The position numbers and the translations under genes are program-made. Shown one piece after another: positions 1-9,632 of a DNA stretch of 64,000 nt; position 1 is the first letter of the stretch, and every line of letters starts with the position of its first letter. The notes beneath the pieces were generated by a model that was not told the origin of the DNA, searched no databases, and worked only from the letters and a program-made list of their open reading frames with translations. Source of the stretch: Acidobacteriota bacterium (GTDB lineage Bacteria > Acidobacteriota > Aminicenantia > Aminicenantales > Saccharicenantaceae); the NCBI GenBank assembly GCA_033549365.1, contig JAWSUF010000003.1:248001-312000 (forward strand). Reading direction: 5' to 3'.

Positions 1-705
1 AATCTCATCATCGATGACAGGCCCTATGCGGGCTTCATTTACGGAACACTGGGCTTCTACGCGCGGGGTCCTTCCGTTCTGGACGGATTCGAAGCGACGA
101 TCGGAGTTGTCGGCCCCGCCTCTCTGGGCGGGGATGTGCAGAAATTCCTCCACAGAACCTTCGGTTGGACGCGGCCCGAGGGTTGGTCGAACCAGATCAA
201 GAATGAGCTGATCCTTGGATTCGGCGCCGACCGCAAATGGAAGGTCCGGAAGCCGGATCCGACCGGGGTTTTCGACTGGGACGCCATTGTCAGGGCGCAT
301 GGCCGGATCTCCAATGCCGTGACCGGCGCCGGAGCCGGCTTCGAAATCCGGGCCGGCCGAAATCTTCCCCGGGATTTCGGGTCGTCCTTCATCCTGCCGG
401 GCGGCGGCGGTACCGGAATCGGCGAAGAAAACGGGTTTCGGACATCCGGCGCTCCCGGCGCCGTTCATGCGTTCGCGGTTTTCGAAGCCCAGGCCGTGGC
501 CCGGGATATCTTTCTCGACGGCAACACCTTCCGGGAAAGCCACAGGGTCGTCAAGCGGCCTCTCGTCGCCGATATGGCCCTTGGGCTGGTCTTCCGGAAA
601 GACCGGGTGCGGGCGAGCTTCGCCTATGTCCTCAGAAGCCGCCGGTTTGTCGGCCAGACCTACCTGGAGATTTTCGGGGCTTTCAACCTCTCCCTCAACC
701 TCTGA
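1..705 (+). CDS. LpxR-like outer-membrane lipid A deacylase family protein, C-terminal part
   Basis: The frame is open from base 1 to a TGA at 703-705, so the N-terminus lies outside the window. The fragment opens with NLIIDDRPYAGFIYGTLGF, which carries the DDRPYAG signature of the LpxR (DUF2219) family. Members of this family are outer-membrane beta-barrels, and some remove the 3'-acyloxyacyl group of lipid A. Alternating polar and hydrophobic strands continue to the end (LRSRRFVGQTYLEIFGAFNLSLNL), as expected for a barrel with a C-terminal outer-membrane signal. Family membership is likely. Enzymatic activity cannot be judged because part of the catalytic region is missing. Confidence 0.75.
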   Translation, partial: NLIIDDRPYAGFIYGTLGFYARGPSVLDGFEATIGVVGPASLGGDVQKFLHRTFGWTRPEGWSNQIKNELILGFGADRKWKVRKPDPTGVFDWDAIVRAHGRISNAVTGAGAGFEIRAGRNLPRDFGSSFILPGGGGTGIGEENGFRTSGAPGAVHAFAVFEAQAVARDIFLDGNTFRESHRVVKRPLVADMALGLVFRKDRVRASFAYVLRSRRFVGQTYLEIFGAFNLSLNL

Positions 706-741
706 TTGCGCGGATAGGGCCCTATGACGAATCGACCGGTG

Positions 742-770
742 TTGACTTGGCGGGCAAATTTGGCTATGAT
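742..770 (+). promoter_or_regulatory. Promoter of the rpsP operon
   Basis: TTGACT at 742-747 and TATGAT at 765-770 are separated by 17 bases. The predicted start near 777 gives a leader of about 27 nt before rpsP. Confidence 0.65.
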
Positions 771-803
771 TTTCAATCATTTCAATAAAAAACAGGTTGC
801 ACA

Positions 804-1067
804 ATGATCACAATGAGACTGATGAGATTTGGCGCGAAGAAGAGTCCCTGCTACAGGATCGTCGTCATGGATTCGAAAAAGGCCACGCGAAGCCGGGCCT
901 TGGATACGATCGGAACTTATAATCCCTTGACGGATCCGGCGGATGTCAAGATCGACGTCGAAAAAGCCCGGAATTGGCTGGCCAAGGGCGTCCAACCGTC
1001 CCCCACGGTTCGATCCCTCTTGAACAAAGTCATCAAACCCGAAAAAAAAGGTGCTCAGGAGTCATAA
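804..1067 (+). CDS. rpsP: 30S ribosomal protein S16
   Basis: 87 residues, the normal S16 length. The N-terminal half MRLMRFGAKKSPCYRIVVMD is the diagnostic S16 segment, followed by the conserved GTYNPL turn. It is a structural protein of the small ribosomal subunit. It is first in the classical order rpsP-khpA-rimM-trmD-rplS, with a good promoter 35 bases upstream. The start could be 804 or the internal ATG at 813; neither has a strong ribosome-binding site. Confidence 0.95.
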   Translation: MITMRLMRFGAKKSPCYRIVVMDSKKATRSRALDTIGTYNPLTDPADVKIDVEKARNWLAKGVQPSPTVRSLLNKVIKPEKKGAQES

Positions 1068-1086
1068 GTAAAAGAAGGAGGCCACC

Positions 1087-1320
1087 GTGAAGGAACTCGT
1101 TGAATTGATCGCGAAGGCTCTTGTCGACGACCCGGATAGAGTCCTGGTTTCCCAGCTCGAGGGAGAACAGACCACTATCCTGGAACTCAAGGTCGCTCCT
1201 GAAGATCTCGGCAAGGTCATTGGAAAACAAGGCCGGACGGCGCGGGCCATCCGGATCATTCTCGGCGCCGCCGGGATGAAACTCAAGAGACGTTTCAATC
1301 TCGAAATCATTGAAAAATGA
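1087..1320 (+). CDS. khpA: KH-domain RNA-binding protein KhpA (YlqC family)
   Basis: 77 residues with a single KH domain and the GxxG loop ([11 protein letters not shown]) near residue 50. KhpA proteins are small RNA-binding partners of KhpB, affecting cell division and ribosome-related processes in other bacteria. The GTG start is chosen because a strong AGAAGGAGG site lies just before it. The 3' end overlaps rimM by 11 bases, so translation is probably coupled. Confidence 0.9.
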   Translation: MKELVELIAKALVDDPDRVLVSQLEGEQTTILELKVAPEDLGKVIGKQGRTARAIRIILGAAGMKLKRRFNLEIIEK

Positions 1321-1831
1321 TGACATTGTCGGCATAGGCCGGATACTCAGGAGCCAGGGGACCGAAGGCGAACTCAAGCTCAGACTCTATGCGAAAGACT
1401 CCCTGAAAGCCGGCTTGTCGTCGGTTTTTGTCGAGGAAAAAGAGGGGGTTGAGAAATATCGTATCGAGAGTCTCCGCCTCGACCGGAATGTCCCGATCCT
1501 GAAACTCGAGGGCGTTGATAATCTGGCCCAAGCCGACGCCTTGGCGGGACGACGGATTTATGCTGAAGCCACGGACTTTCTCCCTCCCCGGGAGGGATGT
1601 GTTTATGATTTTCAGGTTATCGGCGCCGGCGTCGAAACGGTGTCGGGCCGGTCTCTCGGCGTCGTGAAAGGATTGATTCCCGCCGGATCCTCGGATCTCC
1701 TTGTGATCGAAGGATCCGGAAGGGAGTATCTGATTCCTTTCGTGGAGGACATCTGTGTCGAGATCGATCCGGACAACCGGAGAATCCGGATCGATCCGCC
1801 CGAGGGACTTTTGGAGCTGAATGAGATTTGA
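1310..1831 (+). CDS. rimM: 16S rRNA processing protein RimM
   Basis: 173 residues with the two-domain RimM plan: an N-terminal barrel beginning [18 protein letters not shown] and a C-terminal PRC barrel ([19 protein letters not shown] ... [12 protein letters not shown]). RimM binds S19 and assists maturation of the 30S head. The TTG start lies inside khpA, and the 3' end overlaps trmD by 11 bases. No upstream alternative start avoids the overlap. Confidence 0.92.
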   Translation: MKNDDIVGIGRILRSQGTEGELKLRLYAKDSLKAGLSSVFVEEKEGVEKYRIESLRLDRNVPILKLEGVDNLAQADALAGRRIYAEATDFLPPREGCVYDFQVIGAGVETVSGRSLGVVKGLIPAGSSDLLVIEGSGREYLIPFVEDICVEIDPDNRRIRIDPPEGLLELNEI

Positions 1832-2534
1832 TATAATTACCATCTTTCCCGAAATCTTCACGGGGTTTTTATCGGGAGGGATTATCCGGAGAGCCGTGGC
1901 CGAAGGCCTGTTGGAGATCTGTGTGCATGATTTGAGAGATTTCGCCGCCGGCAGACACCGCCAGGTGGACGATCGTCCGTTCGGCGGACTCGAGGGCATG
2001 GTGATCAAGCCCGAGCCGGTTTTTTGCGCCGTCGAATCGCTCCGCCGGGACGAAGAGGCGGCCGTTTATCTTCTGTCGGCCCAGGGCACCCTTTTTTCAG
2101 CGGAAACGGCCCGGCGGATGGCCCGGCTCCGCCGCGTCATCCTGATTTGCGGGCGGTATGAAGGCGTGGACGAAAGAGTGGCGGAGCATCTGGCCGACGA
2201 AGAAATCTCCATCGGCGATTACGTTCTGACCGGCGGGGAACCGGCGGCCATGGTCGTTGTCGATGCCGTCTCCCGGTTTGTTCCCGGCGTCGTCGGCAAA
2301 ACCGGTTCCGTCGAGAGGGACTCGTTCAACGACGGTCTTCTCGATTATCCCCAATACACACGCCCCCGGGATTTCCGGGGCCTGGCGGTTCCCGATGTCC
2401 TCCTCTCCGGAGACCATGCGGCCATTGAGGAATGGCGCAGGAAAAAAGCGATGGAAAAAACCGCCCGGACGAGACCGGATTTGCTGAAGAAGACAAACAT
2501 GGATAACATCGATAAAGAAAGGACGACATCATGA
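1821..2534 (+). CDS. trmD: tRNA (guanine37-N1)-methyltransferase
   Basis: 237 residues. The SPOUT trefoil-knot motifs are intact: [14 protein letters not shown] and [20 protein letters not shown], the S-adenosylmethionine site of TrmD. The enzyme makes m1G37 in tRNAs reading CNN codons and protects against frameshifting. It overlaps rimM upstream and rplS downstream by 4 bases, so the block is translationally coupled. Confidence 0.95.
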   Translation: MRFDIITIFPEIFTGFLSGGIIRRAVAEGLLEICVHDLRDFAAGRHRQVDDRPFGGLEGMVIKPEPVFCAVESLRRDEEAAVYLLSAQGTLFSAETARRMARLRRVILICGRYEGVDERVAEHLADEEISIGDYVLTGGEPAAMVVVDAVSRFVPGVVGKTGSVERDSFNDGLLDYPQYTRPRDFRGLAVPDVLLSGDHAAIEEWRRKKAMEKTARTRPDLLKKTNMDNIDKERTTS

Positions 2535-2872
2535 GCCTGGTTAAACTGGTCGAGGATAAACAGAAAAAGAGCGATATCGCGGAATTCAACGTCGGCGATA
2601 CCGTCAAGGTTCACGTCATCATCCGGGAAGGCGAAAAGGAGCGCATCCAGATCTTTTCTGGGGATGTGATCGGCCGGAAGGGCGAAGGTCCCAAGGAAAC
2701 CTTTACAGTCCGGAAGATCTCCTTCGGCGTGGGGGTCGAGCGCGTTTTTCCCCTGCACTCGCGGATGATCAGCAAAATCGAAGTGGCCCGGAAGGGGAAG
2801 GTCCGCCGGGCCAAGCTCTATTACCTGAGAAATCTCAAAGGAAAAGCCGCCCGCCTCAAGGAAGCCCGCTGA
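2531..2872 (+). CDS. rplS: 50S ribosomal protein L19
   Basis: 113 residues. It shows the L19 core: [30 protein letters not shown] in segments, then [14 protein letters not shown] and the basic C-terminus [19 protein letters not shown]19 sits at the 30S-50S interface. It closes the rpsP-trmD gene group, as in most bacteria. Confidence 0.96.
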   Translation: MSLVKLVEDKQKKSDIAEFNVGDTVKVHVIIREGEKERIQIFSGDVIGRKGEGPKETFTVRKISFGVGVERVFPLHSRMISKIEVARKGKVRRAKLYYLRNLKGKAARLKEAR

Positions 2873-2951
2873 GCGGGAGTGCCTTCGGAAGGCCCGGAGG
2901 GTCCGGCTTCCGGGGGCCGGCACATGCGGCGGAAGGCGAACAGACCCGGAA

Positions 2952-3626
2952 GTGGCCGATTTTTCCTTCGAAAAAAAAGTTCTGGAGAGCGGGCATCGAT
3001 CCGTCGCCGGTGTGGATGAGGTCGGCCGGGGTTGCCTGTTCGGCCCCGTCGTCGCCGCCGCCGTCGTTTTTCCGTCCCGGATTTACGCCGGGGCCGCTCC
3101 GGAATGGATGGCGGATATCGATGATTCCAAACGTGTCCGTCCGGCCGAGCGGGAGAGGTTGGCCGGATTGATTCTCCGGGAGGCGGATATGGCCGGCGTC
3201 GGTCAGGCGACAAACCGGGAGATCGACGCCCTGAACATTCTTCAAGCCGTAAGGCTGGCCGTGTTGAGGGCCGTGGCCTCTCTTCCGCGGGCTCCGGACA
3301 TTCTCCTTGTTGACGGGTTTCCCCTGAGAGATGTAAAATATCATCACATGGGGATCTGTGGAGGCGATCGTTTGAGTGTATCCATTGCCGCGGCGTCTCT
3401 GGTCGCCAAAGTGTTTCGCGACGGACTGATGCGGAAGATGGATCCGCTGTTTGACGGATATGGGATCGCCCGGAACAAGGGATACGGAACCCCGCAGCAT
3501 TTCCTGGCTCTGGAGAAAGCGGGGCCGACGCCTTTGCACAGACGAAGTTTTTTTCTCGGGCCGAATCCTGCCGGCGCCGGGGCCGCGACGATCATGGCTG
3601 TCAAGAGGGGGTCCAGGCGAACATGA
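2952..3626 (+). CDS. rnhB: Ribonuclease HII
   Basis: 224 residues. The N-terminal GVDEVGRGCLFGPVVAAAVV carries the first acidic pair. IDDSKRV and DILLVDGF supply the remaining conserved acidic residues of the type 2 RNase H fold. It removes RNA primers and single ribonucleotides from DNA. The GTG start at 2952 is the only suitable one, since the ATG at 2924 is out of frame. It follows rplS in the same operon and overlaps the next gene by the 4-base ATGA. Confidence 0.93.
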   Translation: MADFSFEKKVLESGHRSVAGVDEVGRGCLFGPVVAAAVVFPSRIYAGAAPEWMADIDDSKRVRPAERERLAGLILREADMAGVGQATNREIDALNILQAVRLAVLRAVASLPRAPDILLVDGFPLRDVKYHHMGICGGDRLSVSIAAASLVAKVFRDGLMRKMDPLFDGYGIARNKGYGTPQHFLALEKAGPTPLHRRSFFLGPNPAGAGAATIMAVKRGSRRT

Positions 3627-5734
3627 ATGCCAAATTGGACAGAATCCGGGTGTTGGAATCGGCTGAAAAACTGATCAAGGGGGGAAAGCTCCGCGAGGCC
3701 GCGGCCGAATACGAAAAGCTGGCCGAGAGCGATCCGTCCGATATCGGGGTTTTGAATACCATCGGCGACCTCTATGTCCGCATCGGACATGAGAGCCGGG
3801 CGATCGAGGCTTATCAACGGGTCGCCGCGGAATATGAAAAAAGAGGTCTGTATTCGCAGGCCCTGGCCATTCATAAAAAAGTCTTCAGGATGAAGCCCGA
3901 CGATCCCGAGATCGCCCTCAATCTGGCCGATCTCTACGGGCGGCAGGGATTCGTTTCCGATGCCAAGGACACTTTCGCCAAAGCCGCCGAACGGTTCCTT
4001 CGCAATAACAAAGTTCCGGCCGCCGTTTCCGCCTACGAAAAATCGGCGCGCATCGACCGGGAGGATATTCCCGTTCGCGAAAAATTGGCGGCGCTCTATA
4101 AAAAAGAGGGCCGCATCGAGGCCGCCGTCGAAATGTTCGCCGACATCGCGGAAAAACACCTGGAGAACGGGTTTGCGGACAAGGCGGAAAAGGTTCTGCT
4201 CGAAGCCCGGGGGATGCTGCCGTCGTCTCTGCGCATCATCACCGACCTCATGGAGGTTTACAAAAGGAAAAACGACCGGATAAAGGCCGTGCAGATTCTT
4301 GAACAGGGACTCAAGGCGGATGAGAACAACCCCCAGCTCCTCAATCTTCTCGGCAACCTGCATTTCGAGGACGGCGATTTCAAAAGGGCCGAGAAAGCTT
4401 TTTCGGACATTTTGGAATCGAACCCGATGAACGTCAACTCCCGGATCAAGCTTGGCCGCCTGGCCATCCTCCGCGGCAATCCGGATCGGGCCTTCGACTT
4501 CTTTGAACCTCTGGTCAACAACCTCGTCAAGAAAAACAGGGAAGAACAGGCCGTGGGCCTGCTGGGGCTCATTCTGGCCGACCAGAGGATTTATCTCCCG
4601 GCTCTGGAGAAGCTTGCTTCGATCTACAGGGCTTCCCGGGATTTCGATCGTCTCGAAATCGTCGACCGGACCATTCTAGGAGAATTGAGCAAGGAGCCGC
4701 CGACGGAAAAAACCCTGGCCGTTCTCGAGGAATTGATCCAGATCCGGCCCGAGGATGAAGACCTTGCGGAGGCCTATCATAAAACCAAGCAGGACATCGG
4801 TCGAACGGAAGAAGAGGAGGCTGCGGAGCCGGAACCCGTACCTCCTCCCGAAAAGGACAGCCTGCTCATCGAATCCACGTTGTCCCAGGCCGATATCTAT
4901 ATCAAACAGGGTCTTGTTCGCAACGCCCGGCGTATTCTGGAAACCCTGAAGATGACCTATCCCCGGGATACCCGGATTGCCGAAAAGCTCGAACTCCTCG
5001 ATCAGGCCCAGACACAGCTCGACGAACAGGAAATCCTCAACAGGGTTCATGAGACGACGTCCATCGACGCCGGGATTCAGGAGGCTCGCCGCCGGGTGTC
5101 CGCGCCTGTTCCTGAAACGGACTCCGTGGAAGAAAAAGTCGGGGCGATGGAGGTTTTCTCCGACATCAGCGAAATCGTTCCTCTGGACGGCCGCGGAGCG
5201 GAGACCCAAGCCTATTTTGATCTGACTCAGCGGCTGGATGATGAGCTGCGGCTCATCCAGGCCGTCCGGGACCGCCAGACCAAGGGATTGACCATTCAGT
5301 TCGAAAAAGATCTGTCCCAGATCGTCGATGATTTCCGGAAGGACGTCAAAGCCAAGGTTCCCGAAGAGGACGCCGAAGTCCGCTTTCAGCTCGGCGTCGC
5401 CTTCATGGAACTCGGACTGATTGCCGAAGCCGTCGACGAGTTTCTTCTGGCCGCCCGGGACAAGGAACGGGCCATGGAAAGCTACCATGCTCTCAGCCGC
5501 TGCCATCGCAAAAACAAGAACTTTCCGGAAGCGGAACAATGTCTGACCCGGGCCATGAAGCTGACCCGCGAAGGGACGGATGTTTATCATGCCCTCGAGT
5601 TCGATCTGGCCGGACTCATGGAGGAGAGCAAAAACCCGGACAAGGCGCTCTGGATCTACCGGAAAATCCGGGATTGGAACCCGACCTTCCGGAACGTTTC
5701 CACGAAAATCAAGAGGTTGGAAAAGACCCCCTGA
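3623..5734 (+). CDS. Large cytoplasmic TPR-repeat protein
   Basis: 703 residues without a signal peptide or membrane segment. TPR-like helical pairs run through most of residues 5-400, for example LREAAAEYEKLAESDP, IEAYQRVAAEYEKRG and FKRAEKAFSDILESNP. An acidic linker (EEEEAAEPEPVPPPEKD) follows near residue 400, then a second set of repeats up to the C-terminus. It probably acts as a protein-interaction scaffold. Its partner is unknown. The start overlaps rnhB by ATGA, so it is co-translated with the ribosome-maturation operon. Confidence 0.8.
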   Translation: MNAKLDRIRVLESAEKLIKGGKLREAAAEYEKLAESDPSDIGVLNTIGDLYVRIGHESRAIEAYQRVAAEYEKRGLYSQALAIHKKVFRMKPDDPEIALNLADLYGRQGFVSDAKDTFAKAAERFLRNNKVPAAVSAYEKSARIDREDIPVREKLAALYKKEGRIEAAVEMFADIAEKHLENGFADKAEKVLLEARGMLPSSLRIITDLMEVYKRKNDRIKAVQILEQGLKADENNPQLLNLLGNLHFEDGDFKRAEKAFSDILESNPMNVNSRIKLGRLAILRGNPDRAFDFFEPLVNNLVKKNREEQAVGLLGLILADQRIYLPALEKLASIYRASRDFDRLEIVDRTILGELSKEPPTEKTLAVLEELIQIRPEDEDLAEAYHKTKQDIGRTEEEEAAEPEPVPPPEKDSLLIESTLSQADIYIKQGLVRNARRILETLKMTYPRDTRIAEKLELLDQAQTQLDEQEILNRVHETTSIDAGIQEARRRVSAPVPETDSVEEKVGAMEVFSDISEIVPLDGRGAETQAYFDLTQRLDDELRLIQAVRDRQTKGLTIQFEKDLSQIVDDFRKDVKAKVPEEDAEVRFQLGVAFMELGLIAEAVDEFLLAARDKERAMESYHALSRCHRKNKNFPEAEQCLTRAMKLTREGTDVYHALEFDLAGLMEESKNPDKALWIYRKIRDWNPTFRNVSTKIKRLEKTP

Positions 5735-5755
5735 TCCGTGTTCCCGGCCGGATCG

Positions 5756-7504
5756 TCACCGGGAAAGCGGCACGAGCACGACGTTTTCGAGTTTCAGGGC
5801 GTTGTTGTTGACCACGCAGGTGATCCGAAAGCGAAGCGTGTGCCGGCCCGGATCCAGCCGCACCGTTCCCAGGGAAAATGTCGCGGGATAGTAGATGCTC
5901 GGCGAATCTCCGCTCGTACCGGGAATTCGGATCTCATCATTGATCTCGACGACGAAGGAACTCCGGCCTCCCCACTGGCTGGCATAGGACGCCTGAATTT
6001 CGTAATGTCTCCCGCGCTTCAGGGAGAAGGTCCATTCCGGATAATCGCTGATGTTCTGCCAGTTCGCCAGCATGACCCTTCCGAAAAAATCGTCCAGGTA
6101 GGCCCGCTGACCCATGCGCGATTGCAGATCGGCCAGATAGACCGGGAGCTCGATCCGGCCCGTGTTGTCCGGCTCGATCTCGTAGGGATCGACGCGGGGT
6201 TCGCCCTGGAATTCGAGAACCAGGACCGAAACGTCGGGATCGGGAAGCGGCGAAGGAAGGGTGACGACGATATCATTCCGGATGCGCCGGAAATTGAGAT
6301 TCTTTTCCGGCTTGTCCAGCATGGTGACTTTTTTGAGGTACGACTTCAAACCGGGCAACCGGATCCGGTTGTCGGGCGGACGGCCCATGATGTGGATGTA
6401 GACGGTGTTGTCCTTGACTGTGGAACTGCCGAAAAAGGGGAGTCTTTCAAAAACGCCGGGACCGGTGTCATAGACGGCCGGGCCGTTTTTATTCAGCCAC
6501 TCGCCAACGCTTTTCAGGCGCGAGACGAATTCCGGCTGAATGGTTCCGTCGGGAGCGGGGCCGATATTGAGGAGGAGATTGCCGCCCTTGCCGGCGATTT
6601 CGGCGAGCTTTCGGATGATCTGGGGCGCGCTGTGAAATTCCGTTTCATAACGGTTGTAACCCCAGCCGTTATAATTGATGGTGGCGCAGGCTTCCCAAAG
6701 CCGGGGCGTGCCGTCCTCATCGCGCCAGCCGGTCGCGGGGACGAAATTCTCCGGAGTCCCGAAATCCCCCCGGCCGGGTTCTCTTCGGAACAGCCGGTCA
6801 TTGATCAGAATGTTCGGATTGAGATCGAGGATCAGGCGCTCGAACTCGTCGGCCCGCTGATCCTCGTTGGAATGCTCCCACTCCCCGTCGAACCAGAGGA
6901 TGGCGGGGTCGTATTTTTCAATGAGCTCCCGGATCTGGGCCTGGGCGAAGTCGATATAGCGATTGAAATCCGCGTTGCCGGCCGGCCGGTCGGTTTCCCA
7001 GTCCCGGCGGGGCAGGTAGTCGGGATGATGCCAGTCCATGATGGAATAGTAGAGACCCAGAGGCATGCCGTTTCGGCGGCAGGCCGCGGCCAGCCCGGCC
7101 AGAATGTCCCGGCCGTAAGGCGTGTTCATGATGGTGTTCGTGGTGTGGGCGCTGTCGAAAAGACAGAAACCGTCGTGGTGTTTGGCCGTGATGACGATGT
7201 ACCGGGCTCCGGCCTCCGCGGCCAGGCGGACCCAGGCGTCGGGGTCGAAGTGGACGGGATTGAAGCCGGATGCGATTCTCTGGTATTCGGCGTGGGGGAT
7301 CCGCAGAAGCTGGCGGGCCCATTCCTCGCGTCCGATCATGGCGTAGGGGCCCCAATGAATGAAAAGGCCGAACTTGGCGTTGCGGAACCATTCCGTCCGG
7401 TCCGGATCGACCGCGGGCCGCTCCCGCCCGGAGACGGAGAGTGCCGTCCCGGCCACAAGAAGAAAGGCGGCGATCAACCGCCGTTGCCTGAAAGATGGCC
7501 TCAT
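5756..7504 (-). CDS. Alpha-L-fucosidase, glycoside hydrolase family 29
   Basis: 582 residues from the ATG at 7504, chosen because GAGGTGAT precedes it and a signal peptide follows (RRLIAAFLLVAGTALSVSG). GH29 features include FGLFIHWGPYA near residue 45, TAKHHDGFCLFDS near 107 and ILWFDGEWE with the predicted catalytic nucleophile Asp206. The C-terminal ~150 residues form a beta-rich, probably carbohydrate-binding, domain. The enzyme releases terminal fucose in the periplasm or outside the cell. It lies just downstream of the GWxTD lipoprotein gene and is probably co-transcribed with it. Confidence 0.93.
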   Translation of the reverse strand: MRPSFRQRRLIAAFLLVAGTALSVSGRERPAVDPDRTEWFRNAKFGLFIHWGPYAMIGREEWARQLLRIPHAEYQRIASGFNPVHFDPDAWVRLAAEAGARYIVITAKHHDGFCLFDSAHTTNTIMNTPYGRDILAGLAAACRRNGMPLGLYYSIMDWHHPDYLPRRDWETDRPAGNADFNRYIDFAQAQIRELIEKYDPAILWFDGEWEHSNEDQRADEFERLILDLNPNILINDRLFRREPGRGDFGTPENFVPATGWRDEDGTPRLWEACATINYNGWGYNRYETEFHSAPQIIRKLAEIAGKGGNLLLNIGPAPDGTIQPEFVSRLKSVGEWLNKNGPAVYDTGPGVFERLPFFGSSTVKDNTVYIHIMGRPPDNRIRLPGLKSYLKKVTMLDKPEKNLNFRRIRNDIVVTLPSPLPDPDVSVLVLEFQGEPRVDPYEIEPDNTGRIELPVYLADLQSRMGQRAYLDDFFGRVMLANWQNISDYPEWTFSLKRGRHYEIQASYASQWGGRSSFVVEINDEIRIPGTSGDSPSIYYPATFSLGTVRLDPGRHTLRFRITCVVNNNALKLENVVLVPLSR

Positions 7505-7508
7505 GATA

Positions 7509-8135
7509 TCACCTCGGGTTCTTTTTTTTCTCCGCGGCAAGATGTTCGAGTTCGATCCTGTAGGTTTCGATGTCCGGGATGCCGAAGAACTCCTGCCGGC
7601 TGCGCGCTTCAAGATCGCGCAGGAGGACGTCGTTGTAGGTTCCGGGACCGATCCGCCATTCGTTCGGCGGGCGAAAAAAAAAGTGGTAGACGATAAAGAC
7701 GTTTTCGAAGAGATAGAGCCAGGACTCCACGGAGATGCCGTCCACGGATTCCTCGAAAACGTCGGCCGAAATGGGGGCCGAAACCGTTTTTAAGGATTCT
7801 CCGTAGATGATTTCCAAAGGCGGCCCGTTCAACAGATAAATGCGGGCTCTGTCCGTATCCCAGGGACGGGCGCTGTTCTCCCGGCGGAAGGCCTTGGAGA
7901 TCAGTGCCATGCGCTCTTCGAAAACATCCTGCGCGCCCGGGGCGCGAGCCTCCCAGAACAGCGTTTGGAAGCGCCTTTTTCCTTCCGGGCGGAGGCCGGC
8001 ATAGGCGGTTTGTTCGAAATCCTCCATGATCACAAAGTGGCGGGCCAGCCACGCGTCTCTCGGGGGGAGCCAGACGGGAGTGCAGGAGGAAACGGCCGCG
8101 CAAAGGACGATGGTGAAAAGAGGCGCGACCTTCAT
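7509..8135 (-). CDS. GWxTD-domain lipoprotein
   Basis: 208 residues starting at the ATG at 8135, which places a lipoprotein signal (MKVAPLFTIVLCAAVSSC) at the N-terminus. The central DTDRARIYLLNGPPLEIIYG is typical of GWxTD domain proteins, a family of unknown function found in Acidobacteriota and relatives. The stop is 4 bases before the fucosidase start, which suggests an operon. Longer starts upstream would bury the signal peptide and were rejected. Confidence 0.75.
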   Translation of the reverse strand: MKVAPLFTIVLCAAVSSCTPVWLPPRDAWLARHFVIMEDFEQTAYAGLRPEGKRRFQTLFWEARAPGAQDVFEERMALISKAFRRENSARPWDTDRARIYLLNGPPLEIIYGESLKTVSAPISADVFEESVDGISVESWLYLFENVFIVYHFFFRPPNEWRIGPGTYNDVLLRDLEARSRQEFFGIPDIETYRIELEHLAAEKKKNPR

Positions 8136-8250
8136 GAAAAACCGCAGCCCGAGACTATCACAGCCCGTCCGGTGTGTCAAAAACGCCGTCGTGAGAAAAA
8201 GCCGGATCGGCGAGCGTTTTTTTCTTTGCGCAAGGAAAGCGCGAGGTGCG

Positions 8251-9567
8251 ATGAACACCGACCTGATTCAACGTCTTTTCGATGTGATCGTCGATCATGT
8301 TCCGTCGGAACGCTGGCGGCTTGTTCTTTTCAATGGGCGGGAGGAGGCGATCTTTCTGAGAACCGGCCCGCCGGGAATCGAGACGATCAACGGCCCGGAC
8401 GACGAGCCGGTCGAGCGGGCCCGGGCCGTGCGGCAGCCTGTTCTTGACGGAAAGCTTCTCTGTCATCCTCTTGTCGTCGGAGACAGAGCCGCCGGAGTGA
8501 TCTGCCTCGATCGCCGTCTATCCGGCCGGCCGTTTCTGAGACAAGACCTGGAATTCGTTGCAGCCGCCTCGCGTCCGATTCAAGCGATTCTTCGGGAGGA
8601 CGTGGAGCGATACGGGGGCCGGCCCGCCCACGGTGAATCCCCTCTTTTCGGCCGGGGATGCGAGTTCGAGCGCATCCGTCTCATGATCGAACGGGTCAAG
8701 AACGCCGAGGCCCCCGTGTTCATCGGGGGGGAGAGCGGAACCGGCAAGGAGCTTGTCGCCCGGACCATCCATGAGACCGGACGGCGGTCCGAGCATCCCT
8801 TTGTGGCCGTCAATTGCGGCGCCATTCCGGATGCCTTGATGGAAAGCGAACTCTTCGGCTATTCGAAGGGGGCCTTCACCGGGGCGATCCGGGACCGGTC
8901 GGGTCTGATCGAGGAAGCCCGGGCCGGCACGTTTTTCCTCGATGAAATCGGAGACTTGTCCCCCGGTCTCCAATCCAAGCTTCTCCGGGTTCTCGAGGAG
9001 AGGCGGATCAGGAGGGTCGGCGAAAATCAGACCCGGGCGGTGGGCGCCCGTTTCATCAGCGCAACGAACAAGGATCTGGAAAAAGAGGTGGCGCGCGGGG
9101 CCTTTCGGGAGGATCTTTTTTATCGTCTGAAAATCATCGCCATCGAACTGCCTCCGCTCCGGCGCCGGCGGGAGGATATTTTGCCTCTCGCCGCGTCGTT
9201 TGCCGCAAAATATTGCCGGGAGGAGGGCCGGGATGTGCCCGTGTTTTCTCCGGGAGTCCAGGAACTTCTGGAATCCTACGATTGGCCGGGGAATGTCCGG
9301 GAACTTCAGAATGAAATCCGCCGCTGTGTCATCCTGTCCGGATGCGAAGAGATGATCACGGAGGACCATCTGTCGCCGCGTTTGAATCCGCGCGGAGAGT
9401 CCGCTCCCGAGCGGCCGGCATCGTTCATCGAGGCCCGGGCGGAGTTTGAAAAACGGTTCCTCCGCCAGGCCCTCGACCGCTGCCGCGGCCGGAAAACGAG
9501 GACGGCGGCCGAGATCGGACTGACGCGCCAGGGGTTGTTTAAGCTCATCAAGAAACATGGTCTATAA
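8251..9567 (+). CDS. Sigma-54-dependent transcriptional activator
   Basis: 438 residues. Residues 1-125 form a probable GAF-like sensory region. The AAA+ domain has Walker A GESGTGKE, the sigma-54 contact loop YSKGAFTGA, Walker B GTFFLDEIGD and the arginine-finger region FREDLFYRL. The C-terminus is a Fis-type helix-turn-helix (KTRTAAEIGLTRQGLFKLIKK). No phosphoacceptor receiver domain is present, so control probably comes from ligand binding. It is divergent from the lipoprotein gene. Its targets are unknown. Confidence 0.88.
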   Translation: MNTDLIQRLFDVIVDHVPSERWRLVLFNGREEAIFLRTGPPGIETINGPDDEPVERARAVRQPVLDGKLLCHPLVVGDRAAGVICLDRRLSGRPFLRQDLEFVAAASRPIQAILREDVERYGGRPAHGESPLFGRGCEFERIRLMIERVKNAEAPVFIGGESGTGKELVARTIHETGRRSEHPFVAVNCGAIPDALMESELFGYSKGAFTGAIRDRSGLIEEARAGTFFLDEIGDLSPGLQSKLLRVLEERRIRRVGENQTRAVGARFISATNKDLEKEVARGAFREDLFYRLKIIAIELPPLRRRREDILPLAASFAAKYCREEGRDVPVFSPGVQELLESYDWPGNVRELQNEIRRCVILSGCEEMITEDHLSPRLNPRGESAPERPASFIEARAEFEKRFLRQALDRCRGRKTRTAAEIGLTRQGLFKLIKKHGL

Positions 9568-9597
9568 CGCGCCCGTGCCGGGAATGAGGCCGCAGGC

Positions 9598-9626
9598 TTG
9601 TCGATTGCGGGCGAGTTTGGTAAATT
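9598..9626 (+). promoter_or_regulatory. Promoter giving a leaderless mRNA
   Basis: TTGTCG at 9598-9603 and an extended -10 (TGG then TAAATT at 9621-9626) are 17 bases apart. Only 6 bases separate the -10 box from the ATG at 9633, and there is no ribosome-binding site. Confidence 0.55.
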
Positions 9627-9632
9627 GTTTCC

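Noticed and set aside
5738-7696. 652-codon plus-strand open frame
   Set aside because: It is the antisense shadow of the GH29 fucosidase, whose catalytic motifs are on the minus strand; the plus-strand translation has no recognisable domain.
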